Below the pieces are notes generated by a model, which did no database searches, was not told the DNA's origin, and saw only the letters and a program-made list of their open reading frames with translations. A program made the position numbers and the translations under genes. Positions 1-11,142 of a DNA stretch of 64,000 nucleotides are shown one piece after another (the first letter of the stretch is position 1; each line of letters starts with the position of its first letter). The DNA is from Stromatinia cepivora (taxonomy: Eukaryota > Ascomycota > Leotiomycetes > Helotiales > Sclerotiniaceae): the NCBI GenBank assembly GCA_014898415.1, contig RCTD01000014.1:62001-126000 (forward strand), given 5' to 3'.

Positions 1-599
1 TTTTGGTGGCAAGATTTGGGCGTTGCAAGATGTGATCTCGAAATTGATATGGAAACCTCTTTGTGCCATGTTCGGATGTCTTCCAGTACTTTCTGCACAT
101 GTTCGAGATGCTTGCCACTAATGTTAAGACTGGACGAAGATCCGGAGCAGTCAGAATTTTCACGTGAGGATGGCAGCGACTGTTGAACTAAATACATCTT
201 TTTCGGATTCTTGGATGCTGGCCTGAAAGCCAGACTTGATGTCCTATGAGGAATAGGGACAGCTCCGGCCAATAAATTGTGTTTCTTATACGAATAAGGT
301 GACTTATTAGAAGAGAATGGCAGTGGGATATGAGTTGAGTCTAAGTCATTATAGTAATGATCCGATGCCTTGAGCTGAAAGTATGAAGCCTCCGAAGTAG
401 TTGATGATCTGGACTGCTTAGGTGAAGAACTAAAGTCTGTTTTCTGGACTTGGGCGCACTTTTTGCATGATAATGCTGATAGCATAGGAGCCCAGGATAT
501 ATCGTAGTCGCCAGTGAGGATTGGTGTTTTCCTCACTCCCTTTGTGCGGGAAGAGCAACCGCAATCGCAATCGCAATCGCAATCGCAATCGTTGTCCAT
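1..599 (-). CDS. Partial hypothetical protein, 5' part, running off the left edge
   Basis: A reading frame with no stop for about 200 codons starts at the ATG at 599..597 and leaves the window at base 1. A TAA lies in frame just upstream of that ATG. The predicted start is Met-Asp-Asn followed by an Asp-Cys repeat (hexanucleotide repeat at 561-591), then a Ser/Lys-rich low-complexity region, a Cys-x2-Cys pair about 45 residues in, and a helix-like stretch near the edge. No family was recognised. The true 5' end is uncertain: good splice signals lie upstream (branch-like CTAAC and CCATAG near 672-695, GTAAAA donor near 648), so the Asp-Cys repeat may sit in an intron or leader, with coding starting after the AG near 539. 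The length of the open frame argues for a real gene; its function is unknown. Confidence 0.42.
   Translation of the reverse strand, partial: MDNDCDCDCDCDCGCSSRTKGVRKTPILTGDYDISWAPMLSALSCKKCAQVQKTDFSSSPKQSRSSTTSEASYFQLKASDHYYNDLDSTHIPLPFSSNKSPYSYKKHNLLAGAVPIPHRTSSLAFRPASKNPKKMYLVQQSLPSSRENSDCSGSSSSLNISGKHLEHVQKVLEDIRTWHKEVSISISRSHLATPKSCHQ
561..591. repeat. Hexanucleotide microsatellite (GCAATC)5
   Basis: Five perfect copies of a six-base unit. On the minus strand they read as an Asp-Cys dipeptide repeat if the ATG at 599 is used. A hexanucleotide unit changes length without breaking the frame. Confidence 0.9.
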
Positions 600-870
600 G
601 GTTACGGATAATAATGATGATAAGTATTGAAGAAAAAAAAAGAGATTTTACCTTTTGGAAGAGATAGATCATCATTACCTATGGAGAAGGTGTGTCAGTT
701 AGGACCTTTGAGTTTTCTTGAGATAGAATGCGGCATTATAAAGGAGAAGGAAGGAAGCACTTGGATTCCCGTTGTCGCAGTAGGTCGGCATCTTGATTTT
801 GGGTTGAGAGGTCTAAGGAGTTGAACAGTTTGAAGCTGGGAACATGACCTTTGGCTACCAAAGATGCTCC

Positions 871-996
871 TTAAAAGGCAACAGTCTTGAGCCACTCGCT
901 CACAACGTCGCTTTCCTTCAATTCACCTCCAGATGGTGTGTGAGCACGTGATATAGAAGATTCACTCGACTTACTTGAAAATTCCCTGTCGGACAT
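871..996 (-). other. Short Ser-rich reading frame, possible first exon
   Basis: A minus-strand frame starts at ATG 996..994 and gives a 41-residue hydrophilic Ser/Glu-rich peptide ending in TAA at 871. The same frame reopens right after that stop and stays open for about 44 more codons. A GTGAGC donor-like site lies inside it near 908. It may be the first coding exon of the left-edge gene, but no join tried gave a clean frame, so it stays an unassigned fragment. Confidence 0.22.
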
Positions 997-1743
997 TTTG
1001 AATGAGTTAATGACAAAATGAGGAAATGAAGAAGTTGAGAAAGGGTTTAAAAAATAGGAAAAATGATTCAGTCGTTTCCTGTTTTTGCTTCTTTTGGTGA
1101 TATTGGTGTAAAAGTCGAGAATGAATCTTTTTTGGTAACACGTGACGTGGGTGTTTTCTTTTTGCCTTAAATTACAGGCAGAAAGTGAAGTCAAAAAGTT
1201 CCAAATCGCGTTTCGACTTGCGAGCACCTTCAGGCCCTTTTGTATGCCACGACCCATCATAGGCACCGCGACTCAAAATCGCACTAAGCGTCATTAGGGT
1301 TACTAAGCGAAAAATTTTAAGGAAAAACCGACTTTCATTCTAATAAAGCAAAAGCATGTACTCGGGTACTCAGTACGAGATTGAGAATGTATTGTTGTAT
1401 GATTGATTGTGCGGTTCTATGATTCTACCACCAAGAATGGCAGCAATACCTGTACTGTAATTAAATTTCCATTCATACCCATATCTACCAATAATGACTA
1501 TCACATCAATAGAAGTTGGTATCTCCAAAGGAATCGCGTCAAGCAAGTACTGAAGAGGTACTCGGGATATATTAATATTTTTATACACCTGGAGGGATAT
1601 GGAATTTCTTCAATCCTCTTGATAGGTTTGGTATAGTACAAAATAAATGTACAAGTATGCGTTCAATGTGGTCGCTAATGTCATGATAATCCCCTAGCCT
1701 CAAACTCCATGAGTGTACATCTATGATGAAGCTCTCTAAATCA
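997..1743. other. Intergenic, no gene seen
   Basis: Spaces the left-edge fragment from the 3' end of the mS45 gene. Open frames here are short, mutually overlapping and AT-rich, with no family resemblance. Confidence 0.6.
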
Positions 1744-3014
1744 TTACTGGACACTTGTAGGAATCTTTACCTGTCCTCTCTTTCTATCCATCAAAGGTCT
1801 TCCATACCTCCAGCCTACTCCGTGTGCTCCCCTACCGTCTTTACCGATATCATCAACATTAATTTCCTTGATTCTGAATTCCCATCTAGCCGTATTAACT
1901 TTCGTTATCTTGGCCTCTTCCTTTGCCTTGCGATCAGCTATAAGTTGCCTCGCTTCATCTTCCGCTTGATCTCTTGCATCTTGTCGCGCATTCCTTTCAT
2001 CTCGAGACAATCCAGCTTTGAAGTCTTTGTGCATCTCAATCAACTCGGGATGTGGTATTCTTTTGTCTGCAGGAAGAAGTTTCTCGTCGAAAATCTTCGC
2101 AGCATCCTCTCTAGTAAAATGTCTCGATTCTGAAGTAGGGTGGAAAATTTGTTGTCCCGTTGCTACGTGAATAGGTAAATCATTGATTGATTCGTGTGAA
2201 GTTTTACCGTCCGTATTTAGTTGAGTTAGGGGAACCATTGACATAACAGCATCGGCGTAAGGTCTCGCAAGAGGTTTTCCCTATGAAAATAATAATTAGC
2301 TTGTGGCTGGAGACAAATCCCGAAACAAGACACATATATAAGTAACTTTCAGAGAGGCTCGCATGCATAACTTTGTAACCATGTAGTTGTCTTGAAGACT
2401 AATCGATTTTTATAAATCATCATAAAGTATGTTAGGGTGTTTAAAAATCTTTCATAACATACCAATCGTTCCCATTCTTTCTCAATCTCCTTTAGACGTA
2501 CGACTGCTCCCACGCGACTCATTTCAACTCCAAGCTCAGCACTCACTTCTCTTACCGACCTAGCATCTTGCATAATTCTTGTCCAAATGAGCTCTCGCAA
2601 TTCTTCACTCAACACAGACTGACTTATAAACTTTCGATTGCCCGGGAATGGTATCATGTCTCTCGAAGTTTGTGGCGGTAATTCCTTGTTGCCATTCGCA
2701 TCGGGCTCATTTTGACTTTCGGGCTTCGGACCACCCTCCTTTCTCGCACCCGACGCAGCTTCTATGACTCTCTTTAATTTACCATCGTTGTTGTATGCAC
2801 CCATATAATTTGTTGAGTTTTCCAACGGATTTCTAAAGTTCTCTCCTTGTGTGCCAAGCCACCTGAAGAGCGACCGCCTTGCTCTGGTAGCTCTTCTTGC
2901 ATTTTGCGGGGGAGTCAACGAGAAGGACCGCGAAGGTACTTGATTAAGAAAGGACCTTGCATAAGCTGACCCAGATGCGAGTAAATTTGGACATCTTGAA
3001 GAAGTATTCATCAT
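1744..3014 (-). CDS. Mitochondrial small ribosomal subunit protein mS45 (Bot1/Mrps35 family)
   Basis: Two exons, 3014..2463 and 2280..1744, encode about 362 aa. The intron 2462..2281 has a GTATGT donor and ATAG acceptor and joins GluTrpGluArgLeu to GlyLysProLeuAlaArg in frame. The N-terminus is basic and Ser/Arg-rich with no acid cluster, as expected of a mitochondrial presequence. Around residue 45 comes an Arg-rich, Trp-containing segment followed by AsnPhe-Arg-AsnProLeu and a Tyr-Met-Gly motif, which I recognise from the Bot1p/mS45 family (fungal mitochondrial regulator protein). The C-terminal half is highly charged and probably helical. Family knowledge: a fungal mitoribosome small-subunit protein needed for mitochondrial translation and respiration. 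Two adjacent ATGs begin the frame. Only 208 bp separate it from the phosphatase gene upstream on the same strand. Confidence 0.8.
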
Positions 3015-3222
3015 AAAAGTAACTCAATTGAGGTTGTGAAAGAAGATATTTGAGGGTGGTTGACAAAAAACCGTGGGGTCCCTAATAGATGAAAATTCTA
3101 GGTCGCACTCTCGGCATCAAAGCTCCAAGAGAAAGCTAAGCGAAATATCACGTGCCTGAATAAATCTCGAGTTCGAGAAATTTCTTGAAATTGATTTCTA
3201 GTATTCTTCCTGGAATATTCTT

Positions 3223-4176
3223 CTAAGAAACACTGTGAACGGCCGGGGATTCTATGATTAAGTTCTTGCGAATCTTTTCTACTTCCTCAACCGTAAGACC
3301 ACATTTCTCTATTGCGTATCCTTCCGCGCCACCAAACTTCTCATTGAGCATCTTCAGCGTTGCAAGCATGTTCTCGGCTCTAGGTTTTGTTAGTAACATA
3401 TGTTTCTTGAAGGAGGAGTATCACGTACTTGGAGCTGATTAGATTTTCTGCCCCTTCATGGTCATCTTTGATGGCTGGGTGCTCCATTAAATGTTTGATA
3501 ATTCCTGCCTTCCACTCTTGTGGGAGTCCAAATTCTGTCAAGCTATACTCCCGAGCCACAACCTCATCGTCAACTCCGCAAAGGGACAGGATCAACGCGC
3601 AAAGAACACCGGTTCTATCTTTACCAGCGGTGCAATGGACGATCAAAGGTTTGGTCGGCTCGTTTGCAAGATGAAGAAGAATAGTGCGGTATGAGGTTGG
3701 AGCATTGTTTAAGATGTCGGTATACGCGCGAGTGAAACCCTTCAGAATACCACTTAGCCATAGTCTCTCCACAGCTTCTTACGAAGAAATCCTACCTCGG
3801 TGCCCTTTGAGGCATAATCCCTAAATCGAATGGCGATTTTCTCTGGGCTATAATCCTGCTCCAGAAACACTGGCGCAAACACCCGCTGGCAGCCCTCCCA
3901 CTCTACCACTCCACCCCTACCAGCAGCGGCATTTTTATTAAGCTCATCCTGAGATCTTAAATCATAGATATGGGTAATTCCCAACTGCTGCATAGTAGCG
4001 ATCCCATTTTTCGTAACTTTTTGGGGCTCGCCACACCGATAGACGACTCCTAGTCGCACGGAATGTGAAGTTGGTCCTGATGCGAGCGGATATCCACCCA
4101 GATCTCGAAAATTGGGGATACCTTCGACGGTTATGAACGGAGGCTCAAGTGCTTTCTGGTGAAGCGTCAAAGTCAT
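3223..4176 (-). CDS. Protein-tyrosine/dual-specificity phosphatase, Y_phosphatase3 family
   Basis: Three exons, 4176..3796, 3739..3429 and 3379..3223, give 282 aa. The first intron (3795..3740, 56 nt, GTAGGA...CTAAG...GAAG) restores a frame that otherwise breaks, joining LysGlyThrGlu to GlyPheThrArgAlaTyr. The second (3428..3380, 49 nt) has GTACGT...ACTAAC...CTAG. The signature HCTAGKDRTG gives catalytic Cys163 and Arg169 of the CX5R loop. Upstream IPNFRDLGGY (about residues 20-29) is the family's N-terminal motif, and a YDLRS segment lies near residue 90. Family members dephosphorylate phosphotyrosine, phosphoinositides or other small phosphates; the substrate here is unknown. The conserved motifs are present, so it is probably active and cytosolic. 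Confidence 0.87.
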
Positions 4177-4539
4177 ATTGAAGATTAGAAAGCTATCGTG
4201 TTGATGTATCCTGAAATGTAGGTAGATTAATGAAATTTATATGTCTGCCAACAGTATTTGTATTTACAGTATACCGGTCACTCCATGAATTCAAATGGAG
4301 GAAGTCTAGCCGAGGCCACCCATAAATACTTCATCGCCACGATGACCGAGCCCCAATTATCAACCAACGTTTCAGTCAGACATTCAGAACTCATCTACAT
4401 ATCACATATCGAATCATAAATAAAACTTCAGATCTGGTAACTTATTATAAAAAGTACAGTAACTACTAGTATCAGCAATTACATAATCTGACATACGAAT
4501 GAGGAATCCAGCCAATCTCGCCACCTGAATTCCTTACGC
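4177..4539. promoter_or_regulatory. Divergent intergenic region between phosphatase and CCDC97-like gene
   Basis: About 360 bp between two outward-facing starts, so it should hold both core promoters. It is AT-rich toward the right-hand gene. No specific operator was recognised. Confidence 0.5.
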
Positions 4540-5362
4540 ATGACTTCAGAATCCATTCATCCAAACCTCAATCCCCACAACATTCAGGCTATCGTTATGC
4601 CTCACAGAGAGCCCAATACGCCGGAGACACAAACACGAGATTCAGCAGAACGTGTAGCTCGTATTCAGGTCAAGAATCGCAGGAAATTATATCTCGATCG
4701 CCATCCATCATATTTCACTGCCCCTGACTTAGAGCTTGCAGGTCAATTATTGCTATATTGAAGGAAAAATTACATGATAACTAATTATAACCAGACCCGT
4801 TATTATATGACCGATGCATTAGAAGATTTCAGTCTGCTGCGGAAAGAGAAGCAGATGGACGAGCAAAGGGTTATTCTGGTAGGCGAACCTTAAATGATCT
4901 CGACCCCTTTTTATCTACTGATGGTACTAAATATCTTCACCAGGTGTATTGGAAGCAGATCTGTATCGATCAGAAGCTAAACTTGCTGCATTGAAAGGCA
5001 ACCCTGATTCGTCCTCTAGGGATGAAGATGGAGGTGCTGGGCGTATTGAAGAAGATCATGGAGTTCCATATCTGAGCTATGCAAGAGGTCAAAATGGTGA
5101 AGTTTTACCTGAGGACCCGGACGAAGTACCGAAGAGTAAAGAGGAGGGCTTCGAAAGGTGGAGGTTTGAGATGACACTCAAGTTCCTTAGGGGAGAGGAT
5201 GGAGATTTCGATTATAAAAATGTAGATGCTGGTGGGGAATGGGATGAGATTGGAGATAGAGACGTTGAAGAGCGATGGTTCGAGGATGAAGAACCAGAAT
5301 GGTTAGGGGAGGAAGATACTGGGGAAACAGTTGGTGGAGAAACTGGGATACAAGATTTCTAG
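4540..5362 (+). CDS. CCDC97-like protein (DUF2052 domain)
   Basis: Three exons, 4540..4741, 4795..4878 and 4944..5362, give 234 aa. The first intron (53 nt) uses an unusual GTCAAT donor with a clear CTAAT branch and CCAG acceptor. It is supported because the join creates LeuAlaAspProLeuLeuTyr followed by a frame running into exon 2. The second intron (65 nt) starts GTAGGC. The middle contains an Arg/Lys-rich segment followed by the AspLeuTyr-Arg-SerGlu helix. The C-terminal part is very acidic and contains the phrase LeuArgGlyGluAspGlyAspPheAspTyr, typical of the CCDC97 C-terminal domain. The human relative associates with the SF3B splicing complex; a similar role here is inference. The acidic tail suggests an intrinsically disordered nuclear protein. 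Confidence 0.75.
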
Positions 5363-6108
5363 AAAATGAGCAATATCATCATATGCATTTCTTCTATTAT
5401 TGACTTTATATACCTGTATAATATGAGGTTATTCCCAAGCAATACCCGATTGGGTCTTGGGAAACGTGGAAAGCTGGCTGGGAAAGAGATGTATAGATGA
5501 TACTACTTATATATGATTATAAATAATTCTTTTAATCTTCGATATGCTGTAAATGTTTGAAATGACTTTAATGTTATTAGTGGATTTAGTGTCTCAAATG
5601 GATTCATGTACCACACGGATTCAGTATATGAAAAATGGTTCAATGTATTGCTTGTCTTTTGAGCAACAAATTCAGCCATGCCGCAGTCATATTGTTTCGA
5701 TACCTATTGGAGAAAAAAGATTGGAAACGAAAGATTGACAATAATCTATGAATCTGGATGTTGTAATCCAACGTAATGTAATACATCTCACAAAATTATG
5801 AAAAGTGAGTAATGTATTGAAGTACAAGGGCCAGGTCACATGGACTAAATGAATCACCCGTCTCTAAGGTTATCTATCGGCTTTATCGATAAGAGCATCC
5901 TCATAAGGCTAGGTACTTGTCTCCTCTCAACCATTACCCAGCAACCCACATTCATATAAAGTCCAGCTCGCGTTCAAGCTTTCGAACCTTTTTCAACGCA
6001 CCAAAAAAGCCAAACGACAGATACATTCTGCAAATCAATCAAAATAAAACTCTTCGCAATATCACCCTTGAGACCCCGCTCAGCATCAAAGTCAGCCTCC
6101 CCGCCATC
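5363..6108. promoter_or_regulatory. Intergenic; 3' flank of CCDC97-like gene and ATG3 promoter
   Basis: A TATAAA box-like sequence lies at 5955-5960, about 150 bp before the ATG3 start, followed by a C-rich leader. The ATG3 frame is open upstream of its start, to 5917, but that stretch shows no family resemblance. Nothing else was recognised. Confidence 0.45.
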
Positions 6109-7311
6109 ATGAACTTCCTGCATAGTACTCTCGATCGACTTCGCGAATTTACGCCAGTATCTAATACCTCTACTTTTCGCACCAACGGACAAATCACACC
6201 AGAAGAATTCGTAGCAGCTGGAGATTATCTAGTCTTCAAGTTCCCAACATGGTCATGGGCCGATGCATCCCCAACAAGCAAGCGTGCCAGCTATTTACCG
6301 GCTGGCAAGCAGTTTCTAGTTACACGTGGCGTGCCTTGCCATCGCAGACTTGACGGTGATTTTGCAGGCGAAGCAGGACATGATGAAACTGTCGTTGGAG
6401 ATGGAGAGGACTTCAGAGGTGCCGGTCATTCGCCGGGTGATGATGAAGATGGTTGGTTGAGGACTGGAGGTTTGGCCGCCAGTCAAGAAGCACGAGCGAG
6501 AGATGTGAGAACGGTAGATGAAAGTGGTGAGATGGGTGAAAGAGAAGATGATGAGGATGATATTCCAGATATGGAGGATGAAGATGATGATGAGGAAGCT
6601 ATCATTCGTGACCCCAAGGCTGATAATGCGAATTCGTGAGTATCTCCTCGTATACTGAAATGAGTCTGACGGCCGGATATTAATAAGTCATCTATCAGAT
6701 CTCGTCGCACATATACTATCTACATCGCATACACACCCTATTACCGAACTCCTCGACTATACCTATCGGGATACCTCTCAAGCTCCCAACCCCTTCCACC
6801 ACACCTTATGATGGAGGATATCGTGGGCGACTATAAAGATAAGACCGTCACATTAGAAGACTTTCCATACTTTAGCAACAACATCAAGATGGCATCCATC
6901 CACCCTTGCAAACATGCTAGTGTCATGAAGACCCTACTTGATCGCGCAGACGCAGCTCTGAAACTCCGACGGGAGAAACAAAGACAAGGGAAGACAGTCC
7001 CTGGAGCTAAAGACACCGGCATGGAGGGCCTAGTCGATGATTTTGAAAAAACAAAAATTAGTGATAAGAAAGCTATGCTAGAGGGTTTGAAAGCAGGTGG
7101 AAATGGAAACGACGAGTGGGAGGTATTGCAACATGATCAAGATTTTGCCAGCGAGGAGGAAGAGGTTGCTATTCGTGTGGACCAGTATCTTGTTGTGTTT
7201 TTGAAGGTAAGCCATTCTACACCTTTATTGCAGTAGAACATGCTAACATAGCCCCAGTTTATGGCGAGTGTGACACCAGGAATTGAGCACGATTTTACTA
7301 TGGGTGTTTAA
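6109..7311 (+). CDS. ATG3: Autophagy-related E2-like conjugating enzyme Atg3
   Basis: Three exons, 6109..6635, 6699..7206 and 7258..7311, encode 362 aa. The introns are 63 nt (GTGAGT...TATCAG) and 51 nt (GTAAGC...CCCCAG). Atg3 transfers Atg8 from the E1 Atg7 to phosphatidylethanolamine during autophagosome formation. The N-terminus [14 protein letters not shown] and the following [11 protein letters not shown] segment match the family. A long acidic flexible region (about residues 120-175) is where other Atg3 proteins bind Atg7. Catalytic Cys246 lies in HPCKHAS. The last exon supplies a short C-terminal tail. The start at 6109 was chosen because the amphipathic N-terminal helix begins there. 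All family hallmarks are intact. Confidence 0.95.
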
Positions 7312-7948
7312 GTGACGATCGTCCTTGTTATATGCGCAAACCCAGAATAATGGGGAACGGTTTTTGGGGAGATAACTTTTTGTTTATTCTTTGATATGCA
7401 GCGAGCGGAGCAATCCTTATGAGGAGTTCGGGGCGCGTCGGATAGGTCTTTGCACCAATAGCAACATACCATACCACTATAGACACATCATATTTCCGCT
7501 TTCATTTTGTGCATTTGTGATGCTTCATGCTTGACTGATTCTAAACTGTCATGTGGCGATGGATGCCCCCGCATGATTCCCTCTGGAGGTTCAGATAGAC
7601 CTGGGCCTTCCATCCATTAACAATGGACTTCATGAATAAATTTTATCTAAGTAGTAAGACTAATGCTTGTAAAAGAATAAGCCGGCATAGAAAATCTGCC
7701 GAGGGAGCCCCTTAATCGTCCGAAGATCATGGTATCGATATTCGGAATGACAAGTTAGTTTGGGAAAGGAGATGTAGCAAAACACTAGGTAATTATTGCA
7801 CATTCGTCGATACCCAAATTTGGATGGTAGGGTTGAAAAGAAAGGTCTTATTGGTATATTTGCCAGAAGTATGCTATTTAATACGTCATCCACCCATCCC
7901 AAACCCCGCCCATCATCCTCATAATGGCTTCAAGGAACTTTCATATTC
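7312..7948. other. Convergent intergenic region between ATG3 and PDB1
   Basis: The 3' ends of two convergent genes. It is AT-rich, with several AATAAA-like stretches that could serve as poly(A) signals on either strand. No gene seen. Confidence 0.5.
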
Positions 7949-9151
7949 TCACAATCGTAACATTTTGGCGACGTAGTTCTCAATCAACTGCTCGTTAGGG
8001 AAACTCATATCTTCCAATTTCTGTGCATATGGTGTAGGGACTTCGGCACCAGTAATTCTTTGAGCTGGAGCATCGAGATAATCGAAACCGAATTCCATAG
8101 TCAAGGCAAGCAATTCAGCACCGACACCGAAAGCTGGGAAACCGGACTCGACGGCAAGGAGACGGTGGGTCTTCTTGAGGGAGGTCATGATAGTTTCGAC
8201 ATCCAAGGGCTTGATAGATCGGAGATTGATAACTTCGACTTCGACGCCATACTTCTTCTTAAGGTTCTCAGCTGCGACAAGGGATTGTCCAACACAGCGG
8301 GACAAAGTAACGATAGTGAGATCCTTTCCAGCGCGCTCAATCTTGGCTTTTCCGAAAGGAAGAACGAAGTCATTCTTTTGGGCAGCTTCGCTCATTGGGA
8401 AAGATTGACCGTACAACAATTCGTTCTCGAGAACGCAGACAGGGTTAGGGTCGCGGATAGCGGCCTTGAGTAATCCTTTGGCATCTTCGGCACTCCATGG
8501 AGTGACGACCTTGAGACCGGGTATGCTTCCGTACCATGCAGAGTAATCTTGTGAATGTTGTGCAGCGACACCAGATGCGAAACCGTTAGGTCCGCGGAAT
8601 GTGATGTTACAGGGTTGGATACCACCGGACATGTAGTGAGTTTTGGCAGCGGAGTTGACGATTTGATCAATGGCTTGCATAGCGAAGTTGAAAGTCATGA
8701 ACTCGCACTATAGAATTGGGTTTTAGCCATTATTTTCTCTTATCTCGATAGACTTTCAGCCAAAAACAAGTGAAATGTGAAAAGTCCTTACCACAGGATG
8801 TAGACCAGCCAATGCAGCACCGACAGTTAAACCGCAGAAACCCGATTCAGTAATAGGACTGTCAATAACTCTCTTTTCACCGAAGCGATCCAGTAATCCC
8901 TTCGTAACCTTGTATGCGCCATTGTATTGAGCGACTTCCTCACCCAGAACGAAAACCTTTGGATTTAACTCCAATTCTTCCGCCAAAGCTTCGTTCAAGG
9001 CCTCTCTAACTGTGTATTCCTTAACACCACTCTCTTGTGCGTATCCCCTGCTTTGCACAATGGCCGGTAGACGGGGAACTGATTGAAAAGCACTTCGTGT
9101 AGGGCGGGCTGAAGAAGCGAAACGAGTCGCTGGTCGTAGGAATCGTGACAT
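7949..9151 (-). CDS. PDB1: Pyruvate dehydrogenase E1 component subunit beta, mitochondrial
   Basis: Two exons, 9151..8792 and 8707..7949, give 372 aa; the intron 8791..8708 (84 nt) joins HisProVal to CysGluPheMet. The N-terminus is Arg/Ser/Ala-rich (about 35 residues), a mitochondrial targeting sequence. Then come the transketolase pyrimidine-domain motifs: [19 protein letters not shown], the [17 protein letters not shown] segment, and MSGGIQP...FRGPNG. The C-terminal transketolase domain ends with a conserved VPTPYA...LE block. E1 alpha/beta decarboxylates pyruvate with thiamine diphosphate and passes the acetyl group to E2 lipoamide. Start 9151 was preferred over an in-frame upstream ATG at 9202 because the Arg-rich presequence begins there. 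The gene is complete. Confidence 0.95.
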
Positions 9152-9789
9152 CTTGAAGATGAGGTTGTGTGATAAAGGGAAGACCTCAGCAAAGAAGTAC
9201 AAGAGAAGGGTCGTGAGGATTTAAAGGAATGGAGGAAAATTGACAAGCTACTAGATATTCTCACAATCCTTCAAATCGAGTGGCACGTTGGGACTTTTTG
9301 TTCAAAGCTTACAATCCGCGCTCCGAAATGTTGATAGATAAGCTAAACTTAATTCGGATTAGCTTTCGGAAGCATTAGGGCGAGATTTGAGATCGCAAAC
9401 TTCACTCTCAACAGCAATTGCAACAATGAAAATAATTAATGTTGTTTATATATCTAAAAAAAAAAAAATAACTGCAATGTTCTATATTTTCTATATGTTT
9501 CAAGGTTCTAGTGAATCTCTGTTGGAATAGTCAGATGAAAATAAAATTCGTAGTACTATTCGAAAATCCCGAGACGATCCGGGGCCTTATTGTTCTTGGA
9601 TGACTAGTGTCTTCAAGCTTCATTGTCCTAGAATGTGTGAGATTTTGATTTATCTCAATCTCCGGATGAATACACTCATAGGGCTATTCGGGGGTCAGGT
9701 TCATGCGGGTGTCAGTGCTCCTGAATCATTATTTATCTTGGAGTTTGTAGTACTTTCGAGAGGCACTCTCATCATGATGATTTCATACT
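9152..9789. other. Intergenic, PDB1 upstream region
   Basis: Contains the PDB1 promoter next to 9152 and a poly(A) tract near 9456. No gene seen. Confidence 0.45.
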
Positions 9790-10444
9790 CCACGATTCAT
9801 TGAATTTGCGGACAGAGGAGCCCGGAGTCTTAAAACGCTTTTCTAAGACGAAAGATAATTTGGCGAATAGTCTCTCCTCCAGCTCAGCATTGCCTTCCGG
9901 TGACTCCGAGCAACATGTTTTCTTGCACTCAAAGATTGTGCAGAAACACCCAGCATATTCCAGCCAGCAGTCTCTCCAGAAATTCCTTCTTAACTTTCTC
10001 GTTTGTCAATCTCGTCTTTTTACCAAGATCCGTATAGAAAACAACATTTGGCTGCCCTCTCCCTTTCATTATTTCTCCAGATATACCATCTTCCATCCCA
10101 GCATCTTTTCGCAAGAGCCCACAGTTTATTTGCAAAGAAGAAATCATCAAAGAACTTGGCATACGTATGCACACGATATTCCTTGGTGGTGAGACAGGTT
10201 GTATATCCGTCTAGAGTAATGTGGATAAGTCCGGCCAAGATCCTGGAAACGTGGATATAATCGGGTGATGTGAGGAAATGGGTGGATAAATGCGGCCTAT
10301 AAGAACATCAATTAGGTCGTTGTGCTCGTGACTATTTGGTGTAAGGGTTGTGATGTTGTGACTAGGTTTATGCTGCACAGGATAGTTGAGTTCTGTGGAT
10401 CCTGATTTGACCCAGTATTGGAGTACTTTGAATATAGAATTCAT
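9790..10444 (-). other. Unresolved protein-like region on the minus strand, possible degenerate gene
   Basis: Three overlapping minus-strand frames are each open for 65-100 codons: one from the ATG at 10444, a second across about 10295-10020, and a third, rich in Cys and charged residues, from about 10000 down to 9790. The amino-acid composition looks more protein-like than the flanks, but I could not join the pieces with convincing introns and recognised no domain. It could be an intron-rich small gene, a decayed one, or chance. Confidence 0.22.
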
Positions 10445-11142
10445 TGTTGCTAGCTTAGAAGAATAGGGTATGATATGAAGGATGGCAGGTGCTTACAACT
10501 ACGAGCTTTTGATATGAGGAGAATGCGGATTTTGTAACCGTGAATGGTTTATGGAATTATTTGTTAATTGGTAGCAACCGTAGAAAGTTCAACGGAGAAG
10601 CTGCTAGTGCGTCCCATCATACGCTGTAATTGTTCCGGCCTTTGGTATTAATCAAATATGAAACATTCTAACGACAGTAGAGCTCTCATTATTTCATTGC
10701 GTGTTAAAGGCAGACTTGCGTCACGTTGATAAAGTCTGATGTTAATGAAGCGGTATATCCTCGAATTCGGGAGTAAAGGGTATGCTTTGCACTTTATGAG
10801 ATTAGTACCTTTCAGATAGTGTTAAGAAAATATACATCGGATGATGTAAGGTAGACGTCTATCGAGTAACATTCGCGATGAACAAAAATCAAATGTATAA
10901 TTTAGGTCCATAAACCAAATATGTATTGAGTAATACATGATTGGCCCGCAATTAGGAACATACTTTGGACTTTACAGGACTGGTATTTACCAGATAACAT
11001 GATTTTGATGTAGGTCAAATGCCCGGGATATTTTCAAATAGATAGTTATGACATTAAGTACCGATTTTTGTCCCCTTACCTCTTTGTATATCAAAACGTT
11101 AATACATTCAATACATATCCCTTTTGAGATAACCAAACTGCA
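10445..11142. other. Intergenic, no gene seen
   Basis: Downstream of the large membrane-protein gene. AT-rich, with only short frames. Confidence 0.5.

Noticed and set aside
3754..3796. Apparent frameshift in the phosphatase gene
   Set aside because: A 56-nt intron (3795..3740) with good donor, branch and acceptor restores the frame and gives expected family sequence.
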